Assembly (NCBI RefSeq): GCF_900129785.1
Contig: NZ_FSRC01000002.1
Span: 434,001-498,000, forward strand
Direction: 5' to 3'
Source: Algoriphagus halophilus
GTDB taxonomy: Bacteria; Bacteroidota; Bacteroidia; Cytophagales; Cyclobacteriaceae
Length of the DNA stretch: 64,000 nucleotides
A model generated the notes under the pieces. That model was not told where the DNA came from. It searched no databases and saw only the letters and a program-made list of their open reading frames with translations. Shown one piece after another: positions 1 to 10,080 of the stretch. The position numbers and the translations under genes are program-made. The number at the start of each line of letters is the position of its first letter. The stretch's first letter is position 1.

Positions 1-307
1 TTCACCAATCGGTTCTTCTGATATAGCTAACTCATAATTCTTATCTAAAAACAATTCAAATGCATCCCAAGTGACTTCATGAGTTCCCATCCAAAAAGGG
101 TCTAGTGTTACTTCATGTACAGGTTTTTCATCTGCATTGGAGCTTGTGGAAGACCCCATTTTGAAAGTCCCTCCCTCTATAGGTGTCATGTCAAATACAA
201 CAGGAGTTCCAGGGATTTTTTGACTGTAGGGTTCGAATAGTGGCTTTTCAATCATGTAAAATGCCAAAATACCGATCAACAAGACCGGAGCAAGTACTCT
301 TTTCATT
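1..307 (-). CDS. SUMF1/formylglycine-generating-enzyme-like protein, N-terminal part
   Basis: Reading from ATG at 307 toward the left edge gives about 102 residues with no stop, so the gene is cut by the window. Residues 4-17 are a hydrophobic membrane anchor or signal. From about residue 40 the sequence has the opening of the FGE-sulfatase fold: IEGGTFKMGS, then KPVHEVTL, then MGTHEVTWDAF. In the family this fold oxidises a sulfatase cysteine or, in many bacterial homologues including gliding proteins GldJ/GldK, has other roles. The catalytic region lies outside the window, so enzyme activity cannot be judged. It runs in the same direction as the FG-GAP/SusCD genes and begins 59 bases after the FG-GAP stop, so co-transcription is plausible. 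Confidence 0.8.
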
Positions 308-365
308 TTAAATAGTAATCGAAAGAAATTAAGAAGTAAATTAATCAGTAATTATGTAAATACAT

Positions 366-3300
366 TCAATCTTTTGACGAAAGGAAAGAATAGGATACGA
401 TCCCCTTATCTTTTACTAAAAAAAGCAATTTATGATCGAAAATCTGACTATTCCTGATATCTCCTTTTTCAGAAATTCCAGAAACTATTTTGTCTAGATA
501 AGTAAAATCACCTTTTCCATTTCCTAAAAAAACCATCGCATGGTTTGCGTCATACTTTCCATAACGCAGCTTAGTCTGATTCATATTGCCAGCAATGATC
601 AGGTCTTTGTTACCATCCCCATTGATATCCGCAAAAGTGCTGGTGAATACAGGAGAAAACTGAACCTGGATAGGTAATTGATTTTCTACAAATTTACCAG
701 AACTGCTTCTGACAAATAGGGTCGATTTCAATCGATTAATGTAGATTTGTTTCGCCCCCTCCCTTTCCTGGACTGTGAAAATATCATCTGTTTTTACAGA
801 GGCAAATGATTTAAAGTCCAGATATCTCTTTTTCAAAAAATTAACCTGCCCCAATAATTCATCTCGACTAATGGTAGGATATCGTTCTGATCCAATATAG
901 GAACTCAATAGAGCATCGATGGAACCATTTCCATCAAAATCCTTGTAAAGGAGCTCCGCCGGTTCTTGGTCAGAAACTTTCAATTGGGAATTCAATCCAA
1001 GGTTCCCCGCAAAAATATCCATCTGGCCATCCCCATTAAAATCATCAATGGTTAAGTTATTCCAAAAACCAACTTCTTGTTGATCAAAGAAATCTGAAGT
1101 TTTGTCAGAGATTGTAGCTGACTGAATTCCAAAAACTTTTATTGGCATTGCTTCTCCCACAACCACCAATTCAATGAAGCCATCTTGATCCAAGTCCGCC
1201 ACTTCTGCATCAGTCACCATCCCCAATTCCATGAATTCAGGAGCCATACCAGAAGTTTGATTCGAAAACATGCCACTTCCATCATTGATTAATAGTTTAG
1301 ATCCAGGAGATAAAGGATATTGACCTGGAACAACCCTGCCGCCTACAAACAAATCCAAGGCTTGATCTTGATTGAAGTCAAATGCGACTACCGTGCCTGT
1401 TGCAAAGTTATCATCAGGCAAAGCATTGGGTGAAAGGGTGAACTTACCTTTCCCATCATTGAGGTATAAACGGTCAGCTAATCGAGAGTCGGATTCTGTA
1501 AAATCGAATACTCCTCCGCTACTTACATACAAATCCAAAAACCCATCTCCGTTCGCATCAAATGCAATCGCATCAGAATCTTCAGAATCTCTTGCAGTTA
1601 CAAATGCAGAGGAATCGACTTTGTTAAAGCTTCCTGATTGACTTTGGAAATAGAGCCTTGCACTAATTCCAACTCCACCACCTACGAAAAGGTCCTCTAG
1701 TCCATCTCCATTGAAATCCTGTGCTACAAAAGCTTTCCCATTACCTGAAATCTGATTGGTTAAAAGTGGCTGCCTCTTAAAATCATTGATTTGTTTTCCT
1801 TGAGGAATTTCAAAAGTATTCGAAGCTTTAAAAATACTAGCAGGAGTAGAAGTACTTGAATTGGAAGACTTTCCACTCTCAGATTGGTTGAGGACTAATT
1901 GCTGATTTGCCTGTACATTGATTTCAGTTGACTCCCTTCCATCTGGCCAGGTAACTACTAGATAATCTACTTTAGAAACATTCCCTAAACCGAAATGCAA
2001 GATCGGGCTTACAGAGGATTGAAAGCCTCGGTGAATGTTTTGTTCCAGAAACTGTGTTTTTCCTTGACTATAGAGTTTAACCGAAGCACCCAATGCAAGA
2101 GAGTTTTGATCATCCCCAACTAGCTTCACTTGAAGGTAATTTGTCTGGTCTTTTTCAACAGAGAGGTTTTGGTAAACAAAAGCTTTCGAGTTGATATTAT
2201 TTACGATTAAATCTAAATCACCATCATTATCCAGGTCAGCATAGGCTACTCCATTACTATTAGCAGGTTGATTTAGCCCCCATTCTTGGGTGACATTTTC
2301 AAAAGTTAGATTTCTGTTATTTCTGTAAATGTAATTTGTCAAATTGGAGGAAGGCATATTCTTTACCATATTCAACAAATCCTCTCTTTTCAACTTACCG
2401 CCTGAAGTCTGAACGTAATTGTCCATGTACTTTAAGAAATCCATATTATTGTAATCTCTCAAGTACCCGTTACTTACAAATAGATCTTTCCACCCATCAT
2501 TATCGAAATCAGCAAACAAACTGGCCCAACTCCAATCAGTATTAGATATTCCCGCCACTTGACCAATTTCGTAAAAAGTGCCATCACCATTATTCACATG
2601 CAGCATATTACGCATGTATTGATGGTGAAATCCTTTTCTCACATTCAAGTCAAAAACTTCATAATTATCAGGAGCCAACAATAATTTTTGACGTGTATTT
2701 TCTTCTGGCATCATATCCAAAGTCATGACATCTACTAATCCATCGTTATTAATATCAGCGATATCATTCCCCATGGAAAAGTTGGAAACATGATCCATCA
2801 TTTCCAGAATTTGATCTTTAAATGTCCCGTCCTTTTGATTGATATATAAGTAATCCGGAATGGTATAATCATTCCCAATGTAAATGTCTGGCCAGCCATC
2901 TCTATTAATGTCTGATATGGCAAGTCCAAGGCCATAAGATAAACTGGAACTTGAAATACCAGCTTTCTCTGTGATTTCTAGGAACTTTCCATTCTGATTT
3001 TCAAAAAGCTGAGGTCCTGCTTCATGCTTTTGCTTTAAAGCGGTTTTGGTCACAGAAATGTCGAGGATCTGAGTTGATTTCGTATTGTGATTTAATAAGA
3101 ATAGGTCTAAGTCCCCATCTCGGTCAAAATCGAAAAAGCTTGCTGAAGTACTAGGAGAACCAGATGCAATTCCATATTCCTCAGCCATTTCTTTAAAAAT
3201 AGGAATCCCATTTTCGTCGTTTCCCTGATTGACAAATAATTGATTTTTCCGTTTATCGGGCCTCAAATTGCCCGAATAACAGAGATAAATATCCAACTGT

Positions 3301-3704
3301 TTATCTCCATTGATATCCACAAAAGTGACCCCTGTCTTCCAGGGTCCTGGTCTTCCTTCCGTTCCAGAAATTTTTGAGATTTCCTGAAATTTAAACCCTC
3401 CTTTATTCAGGTAGAGTTGATTTCCCGAAACATTGGCGGAGAAGTAAATGTCTTCGAACCCATCTCCATTCAAATCTCCTACAGCAACTCCACCTCCATT
3501 GTAGAGGTATTCGTACATCAGGACATTGAGATTAAGAGATTCATTCAGGGTATTTTGAAAATTAATCCCTGAATCGGCTGAATTTATTAGTTTAAAAAGA
3601 GGGGGTGCAGTTGGTTCTTCTAATTGCTCGACTTCTGAATTATTGGAACAAGAAAAAAAAATGGATAGGGATATTAGGGTAAGATAGGGAACTAATTTTT
3701 TCAT
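366..3704 (-). CDS. FG-GAP/VCBS repeat lipoprotein with ASPIC/UnbV domain (CRTAC1-like)
   Basis: This 1112-residue protein starts with a lipoprotein signal whose lipobox ends at Cys19 (SIFFSC). About 14 calcium-loop repeats of the form DxNxDGxxD follow (for example DLNGDGFEDIY, DFDNDGWKDLF, DLDNDGDLDLI), forming two beta-propeller blocks. Between them, at about residues 520-605, lies an ASPIC/UnbV domain (LGASVKLY, then HRGFQSS, HFGLG and VTWPDGRES). Such proteins are exported to the Bacteroidota cell surface and often sit beside SusC/SusD; their substrate role is poorly known. Here the gene lies downstream of susD on the same strand, but a strong hairpin separates them, so it may be partly uncoupled. 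No frame break is seen. Confidence 0.9.
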   Translation of the reverse strand: MKKLVPYLTLISLSIFFSCSNNSEVEQLEEPTAPPLFKLINSADSGINFQNTLNESLNLNVLMYEYLYNGGGVAVGDLNGDGFEDIYFSANVSGNQLYLNKGGFKFQEISKISGTEGRPGPWKTGVTFVDINGDKQLDIYLCYSGNLRPDKRKNQLFVNQGNDENGIPIFKEMAEEYGIASGSPSTSASFFDFDRDGDLDLFLLNHNTKSTQILDISVTKTALKQKHEAGPQLFENQNGKFLEITEKAGISSSSLSYGLGLAISDINRDGWPDIYIGNDYTIPDYLYINQKDGTFKDQILEMMDHVSNFSMGNDIADINNDGLVDVMTLDMMPEENTRQKLLLAPDNYEVFDLNVRKGFHHQYMRNMLHVNNGDGTFYEIGQVAGISNTDWSWASLFADFDNDGWKDLFVSNGYLRDYNNMDFLKYMDNYVQTSGGKLKREDLLNMVKNMPSSNLTNYIYRNNRNLTFENVTQEWGLNQPANSNGVAYADLDNDGDLDLIVNNINSKAFVYQNLSVEKDQTNYLQVKLVGDDQNSLALGASVKLYSQGKTQFLEQNIHRGFQSSVSPILHFGLGNVSKVDYLVVTWPDGRESTEINVQANQQLVLNQSESGKSSNSSTSTPASIFKASNTFEIPQGKQINDFKRQPLLTNQISGNGKAFVAQDFNGDGLEDLFVGGGVGISARLYFQSQSGSFNKVDSSAFVTARDSEDSDAIAFDANGDGFLDLYVSSGGVFDFTESDSRLADRLYLNDGKGKFTLSPNALPDDNFATGTVVAFDFNQDQALDLFVGGRVVPGQYPLSPGSKLLINDGSGMFSNQTSGMAPEFMELGMVTDAEVADLDQDGFIELVVVGEAMPIKVFGIQSATISDKTSDFFDQQEVGFWNNLTIDDFNGDGQMDIFAGNLGLNSQLKVSDQEPAELLYKDFDGNGSIDALLSSYIGSERYPTISRDELLGQVNFLKKRYLDFKSFASVKTDDIFTVQEREGAKQIYINRLKSTLFVRSSSGKFVENQLPIQVQFSPVFTSTFADINGDGNKDLIIAGNMNQTKLRYGKYDANHAMVFLGNGKGDFTYLDKIVSGISEKGDIRNSQIFDHKLLFLVKDKGIVSYSFLSSKD

Positions 3705-3831
3705 GAGTTAATAGCTGTCTTTCAGAGGCCATATTTGCCTGACGGCATAAAGTTAGAATCTTGCAAAAAATAGTTGATATCCAATTACGCATAATTGTCT
3801 TTATGCTTGATTTCAAAACCAAATTAAAGAA

Positions 3832-3858
3832 CCAAGCCACCTAAAAAAGGTGGCTTGG
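3832..3858 (-). terminator. Rho-independent-type terminator after susD
   Basis: An 11-bp perfect stem (CCAAGCCACCT paired with AGGTGGCTTGG) with a 5-base loop lies about 13 bases after the susD stop on the minus strand. It is followed by TTCTTTAATTT. It probably lowers transcription into the FG-GAP gene. Confidence 0.75.
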
Positions 3859-3870
3859 AATTTTTGAAAC

Positions 3871-5730
3871 TTATTCGAATCCTGGATTTTGTACCAGAAG
3901 TGTGTTTCTGTTTAATTCATCCCTTAGAATTGGGATATAATACATTTTATCTAACCAAGTTCTGTTTTCTTTTCCTGGATCGATAGGAACTACCTTGTAA
4001 ACGTAGTTATAGATTTCAGGATCATATCTATACAAGGAGTTGGTCACTCCAGGTTTCAATGTACCTGTAATACTAATCGTGTTCGCTTTTCTTCCCAAAG
4101 TCTCTTCTGCAATCATCCAACGACGTGCATCATGATATCTTTGTTCTTCATAAGCCATTTCGATTCTACGTTCGTTTCTGTAATCCTCCATTAACTGTTC
4201 ACCACTAGAGGTTAAAGCAGGCTGACCTACTCTAAATCTGATCTGGTTCAACCAAGCTCTTGCTTCATCTTCCTGACCTAACTCCAAGGATGCTTCCACG
4301 TAATTCAATACAGCTTCAGTATATCTTAAGATTGGCCATGGAACTTCTTGCCAAGTGTTCTGATCTACAATCGCTGGATCTGGATCGATGAATTTTCTAA
4401 CATAATAACCCGTGTAGCTACCGTTCCAGTCCTCAATTGGGCTGTTTCTAGTATCTAACCCGAAGTGGGTTACTTTATTACCAGATTCATCAGTAATTTC
4501 ATAAGTACCTGTTTGGATTTGACCTAGTGGATCTCTCGCCTGATTTGCTGAAGATCTTGGTTTCCACTGAGCACCATCATACAAAATTGACGCATAGAAA
4601 CGTGCATCACGATTTTCATATGGATTAGCAGCATGCTCTGGATTATCCCAGTCAAATTTAGTACCATCCATCATTTCATAATCGTCTACCAATAATTGTA
4701 CAGGGCTATTTCCTGCCCAGTTATTATATCCATTTGGTCCATTGAATAGGCCTTGACGTCCACCGTTTTCCTGCTTTGCATTGATGAAGTATCTCGCCAT
4801 GATCAATTCATTCTCTCCTCCATTTCTGGAAAGTGAATTATTGATATAGTTCTGTATACCTTCTTCATGGGAGACAGGCTCAGAAAGACCGTACAAATTA
4901 CCAGAAGCTTTATCCAACACCGCTTTTGCAGCAGCTTGTGCTTGTTGCCATCTTTGAGTTCTATCTCCACTTGGATAAGCCAATAAATCTAAATCAGAAT
5001 AACCTGCCAAAAGAGAAGATTTTGCAGATGCAGTAGGTCCATCATGTAGGTCACTAGCTGCATACAACAATACTCTAGATTTTAAGGCAAGAGCAGCTAA
5101 TTCAGAAGCTCTACCTGCAGCCATTGACTTTCCAGCCAATAAAGAGGCAGCATCATCTAGGTCAGAAACGATGAAATTGATAGTTTCTTCCCAAGTATTA
5201 CGAGGAGCTTCATAGGTTTCTTCACCTAATCCATATGGTCTATCCACAATAGGAACACCACCATAATATCTAGCCAATTGTTGATAATAGTAAGCTCTCA
5301 TGAACTTAGCTTCTCCCAACAATCTGTCTACAATACCTCCGTCATTTGCAAACTGAGGTTCAGAAAGCTCCTCGATTGCAATATTTGCTCTTCTGATGTA
5401 GCTATACATGTTACCCCAGAAAATGGTATTGTTTACCCATCCGTCATCAGCTGAGTTAGTTCTAGCTTCTGTGATAGTAGTGATACCTCTACCTGGGTGG
5501 GTAAAGATGGCTTCATCTGTAAGAGAAGCAAGCATTTGCTCGTCGAAACCGCCATTTCCAAATCCTTGGTAAATACCTGTAACGAAAGCCTCTGCTAATG
5601 CAGGGTCAGTCCAAACAGCTGCTTGGGACACCTCCCCTAATGGATCAGTATTCAAGAAATCATTGTTACAGCTTGCAATTGTAAAAAGGGCTGCAACGAG
5701 TACGAATATATGTTTTATGTTTCTTTTCAT
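3871..5730 (-). CDS. SusD/RagB family nutrient-binding outer-membrane lipoprotein
   Basis: The 619-residue product has a lipoprotein signal (lipobox FTIASC, Cys21) followed by the SusD start pattern NDFLNTDPLGEVSQ. A central helical TPR-like part (MRAYYYQQLARYYGGVPIV) and the C-terminal RagB/SusD region (LNYVEASLELGQ, IRFRVGQPALT, NERRIEMAYEEQRYHDARRW) complete the family. SusD proteins lie over the SusC barrel and capture glycans or peptides at the surface. The gene begins 13 bases after the susC stop on the same strand, the standard SusCD operon. Substrate cannot be read from the sequence, and no glycan-degrading enzyme adjoins it. Confidence 0.95.
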   Translation of the reverse strand: MKRNIKHIFVLVAALFTIASCNNDFLNTDPLGEVSQAAVWTDPALAEAFVTGIYQGFGNGGFDEQMLASLTDEAIFTHPGRGITTITEARTNSADDGWVNNTIFWGNMYSYIRRANIAIEELSEPQFANDGGIVDRLLGEAKFMRAYYYQQLARYYGGVPIVDRPYGLGEETYEAPRNTWEETINFIVSDLDDAASLLAGKSMAAGRASELAALALKSRVLLYAASDLHDGPTASAKSSLLAGYSDLDLLAYPSGDRTQRWQQAQAAAKAVLDKASGNLYGLSEPVSHEEGIQNYINNSLSRNGGENELIMARYFINAKQENGGRQGLFNGPNGYNNWAGNSPVQLLVDDYEMMDGTKFDWDNPEHAANPYENRDARFYASILYDGAQWKPRSSANQARDPLGQIQTGTYEITDESGNKVTHFGLDTRNSPIEDWNGSYTGYYVRKFIDPDPAIVDQNTWQEVPWPILRYTEAVLNYVEASLELGQEDEARAWLNQIRFRVGQPALTSSGEQLMEDYRNERRIEMAYEEQRYHDARRWMIAEETLGRKANTISITGTLKPGVTNSLYRYDPEIYNYVYKVVPIDPGKENRTWLDKMYYIPILRDELNRNTLLVQNPGFE

Positions 5731-5743
5731 TATTTCGGGTTGT

Positions 5744-8700
5744 TTAGAATGAAACAGAAATACCTGTGTTAATCACCCTTGCTTGTGGGTAATATTGTCC
5801 TGTAGCGTTGCTTGATTCAGGATCGTACACTTTTAACTTATCCCAAGTGATTAAGTTCAAACCGTTCACATAAATTCTAGCATTTCTGATTCCAACTTTT
5901 TCAGTTAGAGTAGCAGGCAAGTTGTATCCAATTTCCAAGTTTTTCAATCTTAGATAATCAGTTTTTCTGAACCAGTATGTATTACCATTGGAATAATATT
6001 GATCAGATCTGTTAGCAATTCTTGGATGAGTGCTGCTTGGATTATCAATAGTCCATCTGTTTTCATAGATATCTAACAAGTAGTTACCAATGTTTCCAGA
6101 TTCTCCAGCACTTACATATTGTCTTGCACCTAATGCGCCTTGGAATAGAATTGCCAAATCAAATCCTTTCCAGTTGGCAGAAATATTCACACCACCTTGG
6201 AATGTTGGGATATTATTTTGATCCATTCTTACACGGTCATCTGGAGTAATTTTACCATCACCATTGTAATCCTTATATCTCATATCACCAGGACGAAGGT
6301 TATTGGTAATTGCAGTATAATCCAATGACTCTGCATCAATTGACTGCTGATCTGGGAATACTCCATCATATTGGTATACCAAGAAAGTATTCATTGGGCT
6401 TCCAGTAGATTGCTGCCACTCTGGAGCACCTGGAGACTCATCCCAGAACAAAATCTTGTTTTTCGCATAACCTCCGTTAGCACTGAAAGAGTATTGGAAT
6501 TCTCCTTTACCACCTCTATAACCTAAGTTCAAGTCAAATCCTTTGTTTTCCACCTCACCGATGTTTTCAGCAGGTAGGGAAAGTCCTGTACTTTGAGGAA
6601 CAGAAGCGTTTCTTTGCCACAGGATATTGGTTCTCTTGTTGTAGAACAAATCAAATTCGAAGAACACTTTACCTTGTAAGAACTGACCTTCAAAACCTAA
6701 GTTCGAGTTGTTTGCAACTTCCCATGTTACAGAAGTATTAGGAACTCTTGTTTCAAACAAGGTCTTGGTCTCAGCACCACCGATGATGTAAGAGCTAAAT
6801 CCGTATGTAGATAGGAACTGATATTCCGCGATCTGGTCATTACCCAATTGTCCCCAAGATCCTCTGATTTTGAAGAAATCGAATGTTCCACCCAAAGAGT
6901 TTTTCCAGAAATTTTCTTCAGAAACTACCCAACCCAACATGATGCCAGGGAAGAAACCAAATCTAGTATCTTCTGGGAAGATGTAAGATCCATCATTTCT
7001 CCATAAGAATTCCGCTAGGTATTTCTCTTTGTAGTTATAAGCAACTCTACCAAAGTAGTTTAAACGAGCACGTTCAAATGCTCCACCACCGTTGTCTTTT
7101 TGCAAGTCACCACCAGCAAACATCTGGTCAATAGCTGTAGAGATAAAGAATCTTCTAAAAGCATTGAAGTTATTTCCTTCAACTGTCTCTCTGTTTACAC
7201 CAGCTACCACGTTGATGGTATGATCTTCACCAAATGTCTTATCGTAGCTTAGTACACCACCTAATAAGATATTCAATTGATTCTCGTTTGCTTCTCTCAA
7301 TCTTGGCTCTGCAGGACCTCTTTTACTTGGTACTAAAACAGGAGTTACTCCGTCATCTTCAAATCCATTTCCTAATTGATACAAAGTCCATGGAATCTCC
7401 CATCTTTTAGTATATCTGATATATTTATCGATTGCTGCTGTACCAGTGAATTTCAAACCTTCCACTCCAGGAATTTTAATTTCCAAATTACCTGTAGTTT
7501 GAATGTAATCTCTTTTATCACGGTCATAACCTGTTGCATTGGTAGTAATTACCACTGGGTTTTCACCATTTTCGATATCTGGTCCTGGTAATCCATTTGG
7601 CCAATAAGCAGGTTGATTTGGCTTACCTCTCATTTGCATACGGAAGATAGCACCAGCACCTCTGGTTGGGAAGAATCTATATTCCTCTCTTGCCAAAATC
7701 CCTAAACCCACTTTCACATACTTATTAACATTCGCATCTAGGTTGATTCTGAAATCATACTGCTTGTAACCAGTAGCTGCATTTTTGTAATAAGCATCTT
7801 GGTTTTGATAACCCAAAGAAGTCAAATACTTCACGTTTTCACTACCACCAACCAATTGAAGGTTATATCTGCTTTGAGGAGACCAATTTTTCAAGGTCGC
7901 ATCATACCAATCAGTGTTTGGATAGAACCAAGGGTCAGAACCATTTCTATACAATTCCAACTCATTTGGAGCATATGGAGCAGAACGAACCTGACCATTT
8001 GGTCTGGTGTATTCGCCACTTTGCTTATACGCTTCATTAGCAGCATTCCACTCATCAGTAGGCAATGCATAGATATCCAAGTCATTCAACATTTCTGCGT
8101 ACTGAGCAGCATTCGCCAAATCTGGAACAACGGTAGGCTGCGCCCATCCTTGGTTTGCCTGGAAAGTCAATTCAGGAGCCCCTGAAGACCCTCTCTTGGT
8201 AGTTACCAAGATTACACCGTTTGCAGCTCTTGAACCATAAATGGCAGCAGAAGCATCCTTCAATACGGAGATGTTCTCAATATCATTTGGATTCAATCGC
8301 TGAAGACCACCTGCTCTTGCTGGAATACCATCAATTACAACTAGTGCTTCGTTGTTTCCTAAGGTATTACTACCTCTAATTCGAATACCGGATCCATCGT
8401 ACCCCGGCTCACCAGATCTGTTTACCGCAACCACACCAGCCATACGACCGGCTAAAGAGTTGGATAAGTTCATAGCTGGGGACTTCACCAAGTCTTTACC
8501 TTTAACGGTAGCTACCGAACCTGTAATCGTTTCTTTCTTCTGCTCACCATAACCTACTACCACCACCTCTTCTAGAGATTTGGTGTCAGGTAATAAAGTA
8601 AGGTCTAGAGTTGAACGACTTCCTACAGGAACTTCAAGAGTAGTAAAACCAATAAATGATAATACCAATGAGGCGTCATTACCATCTATGTTTACACTAA

Positions 8701-8896
8701 ATTTTCCGTCTATATCAGTTACAGTACCAGTGGTAGTACCTTTCACTAAAACGGAAACCCCAGGGAGTGGCAAATTGTCCTCCCCTGAAATTACGACACC
8801 AGACACCTCCCGGGTCTGTGCCAAAACTGAGCCCATTAGGCCCAGAAACATTAAAAATGTTAAGCCAAAAAGCTTAAAACGAGTAGAGTTTTTCAT
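5744..8896 (-). CDS. SusC/RagA family TonB-linked outer-membrane transporter
   Basis: The 1050-residue protein has a signal peptide cleaved after about residue 26 (GSVLAQ). A CarboxypepD-regulatory-like domain follows at about 30-105 (GVVISGEDNLPLPGVSVLVKG), then the SusC signature LEEVVVVGYGEQKKETITGS, a plug domain (about 120-235, with ASAAIYGSRAANGVILVTTKRG) and a long TonB-dependent barrel ending in an aromatic-rich strand (INTGISVSF). There is no N-terminal anti-sigma-interacting STN domain, so trans-envelope signalling to an ECF/anti-sigma pair is not expected. It imports substrate across the outer membrane with SusD, powered by TonB. Confidence 0.96.
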   Translation of the reverse strand: MKNSTRFKLFGLTFLMFLGLMGSVLAQTREVSGVVISGEDNLPLPGVSVLVKGTTTGTVTDIDGKFSVNIDGNDASLVLSFIGFTTLEVPVGSRSTLDLTLLPDTKSLEEVVVVGYGEQKKETITGSVATVKGKDLVKSPAMNLSNSLAGRMAGVVAVNRSGEPGYDGSGIRIRGSNTLGNNEALVVIDGIPARAGGLQRLNPNDIENISVLKDASAAIYGSRAANGVILVTTKRGSSGAPELTFQANQGWAQPTVVPDLANAAQYAEMLNDLDIYALPTDEWNAANEAYKQSGEYTRPNGQVRSAPYAPNELELYRNGSDPWFYPNTDWYDATLKNWSPQSRYNLQLVGGSENVKYLTSLGYQNQDAYYKNAATGYKQYDFRINLDANVNKYVKVGLGILAREEYRFFPTRGAGAIFRMQMRGKPNQPAYWPNGLPGPDIENGENPVVITTNATGYDRDKRDYIQTTGNLEIKIPGVEGLKFTGTAAIDKYIRYTKRWEIPWTLYQLGNGFEDDGVTPVLVPSKRGPAEPRLREANENQLNILLGGVLSYDKTFGEDHTINVVAGVNRETVEGNNFNAFRRFFISTAIDQMFAGGDLQKDNGGGAFERARLNYFGRVAYNYKEKYLAEFLWRNDGSYIFPEDTRFGFFPGIMLGWVVSEENFWKNSLGGTFDFFKIRGSWGQLGNDQIAEYQFLSTYGFSSYIIGGAETKTLFETRVPNTSVTWEVANNSNLGFEGQFLQGKVFFEFDLFYNKRTNILWQRNASVPQSTGLSLPAENIGEVENKGFDLNLGYRGGKGEFQYSFSANGGYAKNKILFWDESPGAPEWQQSTGSPMNTFLVYQYDGVFPDQQSIDAESLDYTAITNNLRPGDMRYKDYNGDGKITPDDRVRMDQNNIPTFQGGVNISANWKGFDLAILFQGALGARQYVSAGESGNIGNYLLDIYENRWTIDNPSSTHPRIANRSDQYYSNGNTYWFRKTDYLRLKNLEIGYNLPATLTEKVGIRNARIYVNGLNLITWDKLKVYDPESSNATGQYYPQARVINTGISVSF

Positions 8897-9221
8897 ACAC
8901 GGTTATTGGTTTGGGTTGCATTAAAATATTAACTAACAATATTGCCTATAAATCTAGGCAAAATCTCACTGAATACTTTTGAAAACTGACTGTATTTTAT
9001 CCTATTCAATCGATTGCATAGCTCAAAAACGCTCTTTCATTTGTACTTTTAAAAGAATCATTAGATTATTTTAACAAATTTTAAGAAGTATTATTATCGA
9101 TTTTTCAATGAAATGATTTTTTTGTTAACTAATCATTAACAATAATTAATATTTTTAAAATAATCGAAAATAGAGTAGAAAAACCCCCTTTAATCAGTGG
9201 AGATTTAAAAAAAATTAGGCT
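8897..9221. other. AT-rich gap between susC and the DUF3365 gene
   Basis: This 325-base stretch has no convincing reading frame on either strand. It is strongly AT-rich and holds the susC upstream region, including the inverted repeat at 8942-8961. A T-rich run on the minus strand just after the stop at 9222 might end the DUF3365 transcript, but no strong stem is visible. Confidence 0.5.
8942..8961 (-). promoter_or_regulatory. Inverted repeat in the susC leader
   Basis: TTGCCTA and its perfect reverse complement TAGGCAA are separated by 6 bases, about 45 bases upstream of the susC ATG. It could be an operator or a small RNA hairpin. No clear TAnnTTTG element was found upstream of susC, so the transcription start is unknown. 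Confidence 0.4.
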
Positions 9222-9875
9222 TTACAACCTTTTTACCACTTCTTTTTTGGGAATCTTTAAAGACCACATTCCCCTTAAATCTCCTGGCTTAAACCCAGTC
9301 GCTTGATCTCCTGGATATAGTTCTTTTATTGATTTAAAAACTTCACTGGAAATTTCCGAATCAGGATCTCCATGGCAATTGGAACAAATACCACCCGGAA
9401 ACATAATTGCCTTGGTATATAAAAAAACTTCCCCATTCTCAATTTTTTGAATATTGGGTTGATTATCAATTCCATTCTCCGCATTGTATGCATAGGCATC
9501 TATAATCAAGGCCTCATCAGCATCAGGCACATTCTGGGGGTTTCTATTTTTAATCGCTACTCTTTTCAACTGGATCTCTTCTGTTGGAAGCTTACTGCCT
9601 GTAATGGTAGAAGCATTTTCCTTACAAAAGGAAATGGCATGTTCAAATCCTCCTTCCTCTATTGCTCTTTGAAGACTGGAAATCAAGTTCTTCTGGGCTT
9701 CTGAGGTCAATGAATCTCCCCAAATCATGGCTTCTTGAAGGATTTCCGCATCACTTAGACGTTTTACTTCCATAGTCTTATTTACCTCATCAAATACTTC
9801 CTTCGAAACTCGTTCACGGGGCCCGCAGGATATCAACACTAAAAAGAGAGCGAGAAGTAGATACTTGTTTTTCAT
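9222..9875 (-). CDS. DUF3365 (Tll0287-like) haem-site lipoprotein
   Basis: The 217-residue product has a lipoprotein signal (LVLISC, Cys17). The C-terminal half has a single c-type haem attachment motif CSNCH at residues 164-168, preceded by a sensor-like region (LKRVAIKNRNPQN, then DAYAY). This order matches DUF3365/Tll0287-like haem-binding proteins, which bind c haem in a PAS-like fold and are thought to sense redox state or small ligands. It lies upstream of susC on the same strand, 325 bases away, and diverges from the beta-propeller gene. It is not fused to a kinase or cyclase, so its role here is open. Confidence 0.85.
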   Translation of the reverse strand: MKNKYLLLALFLVLISCGPRERVSKEVFDEVNKTMEVKRLSDAEILQEAMIWGDSLTSEAQKNLISSLQRAIEEGGFEHAISFCKENASTITGSKLPTEEIQLKRVAIKNRNPQNVPDADEALIIDAYAYNAENGIDNQPNIQKIENGEVFLYTKAIMFPGGICSNCHGDPDSEISSEVFKSIKELYPGDQATGFKPGDLRGMWSLKIPKKEVVKRL

Positions 9876-10029
9876 TGTACTTTGATTAAATAAGAGCAGA
9901 TAAAACTACAAATAATCTGGAAGGTTTGTCCTCATACCTTCTTAGGATATGCAAACAAATAAATTTGAAAATCATGGTCATTGGATCATCTATTCCAATT
10001 AAAGATGTAGTAAATACCGCACAGGCCAC

Positions 10030-10059
10030 TTTGTCAAGTAAGGAATTCGCGTATTTTTG
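10030..10059 (+). promoter_or_regulatory. Bacteroidota-type promoter for the beta-propeller T9SS gene
   Basis: TTTG at 10030-10033, an 18-base spacer and TATTTTTG at 10052-10059 fit the Bacteroidota sigma consensus. The expected start of transcription, near 10065, lies downstream of the TTG at 10057, so the ATG at 10081 is the real start codon. Confidence 0.6.
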
Positions 10060-10080
10060 TTTTATCAATGCATCCCACTT

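Noticed and set aside
7799..8185. 128-codon frame inside susC
   Set aside because: It is an antisense shadow of an intact SusC coding region with clear domains.
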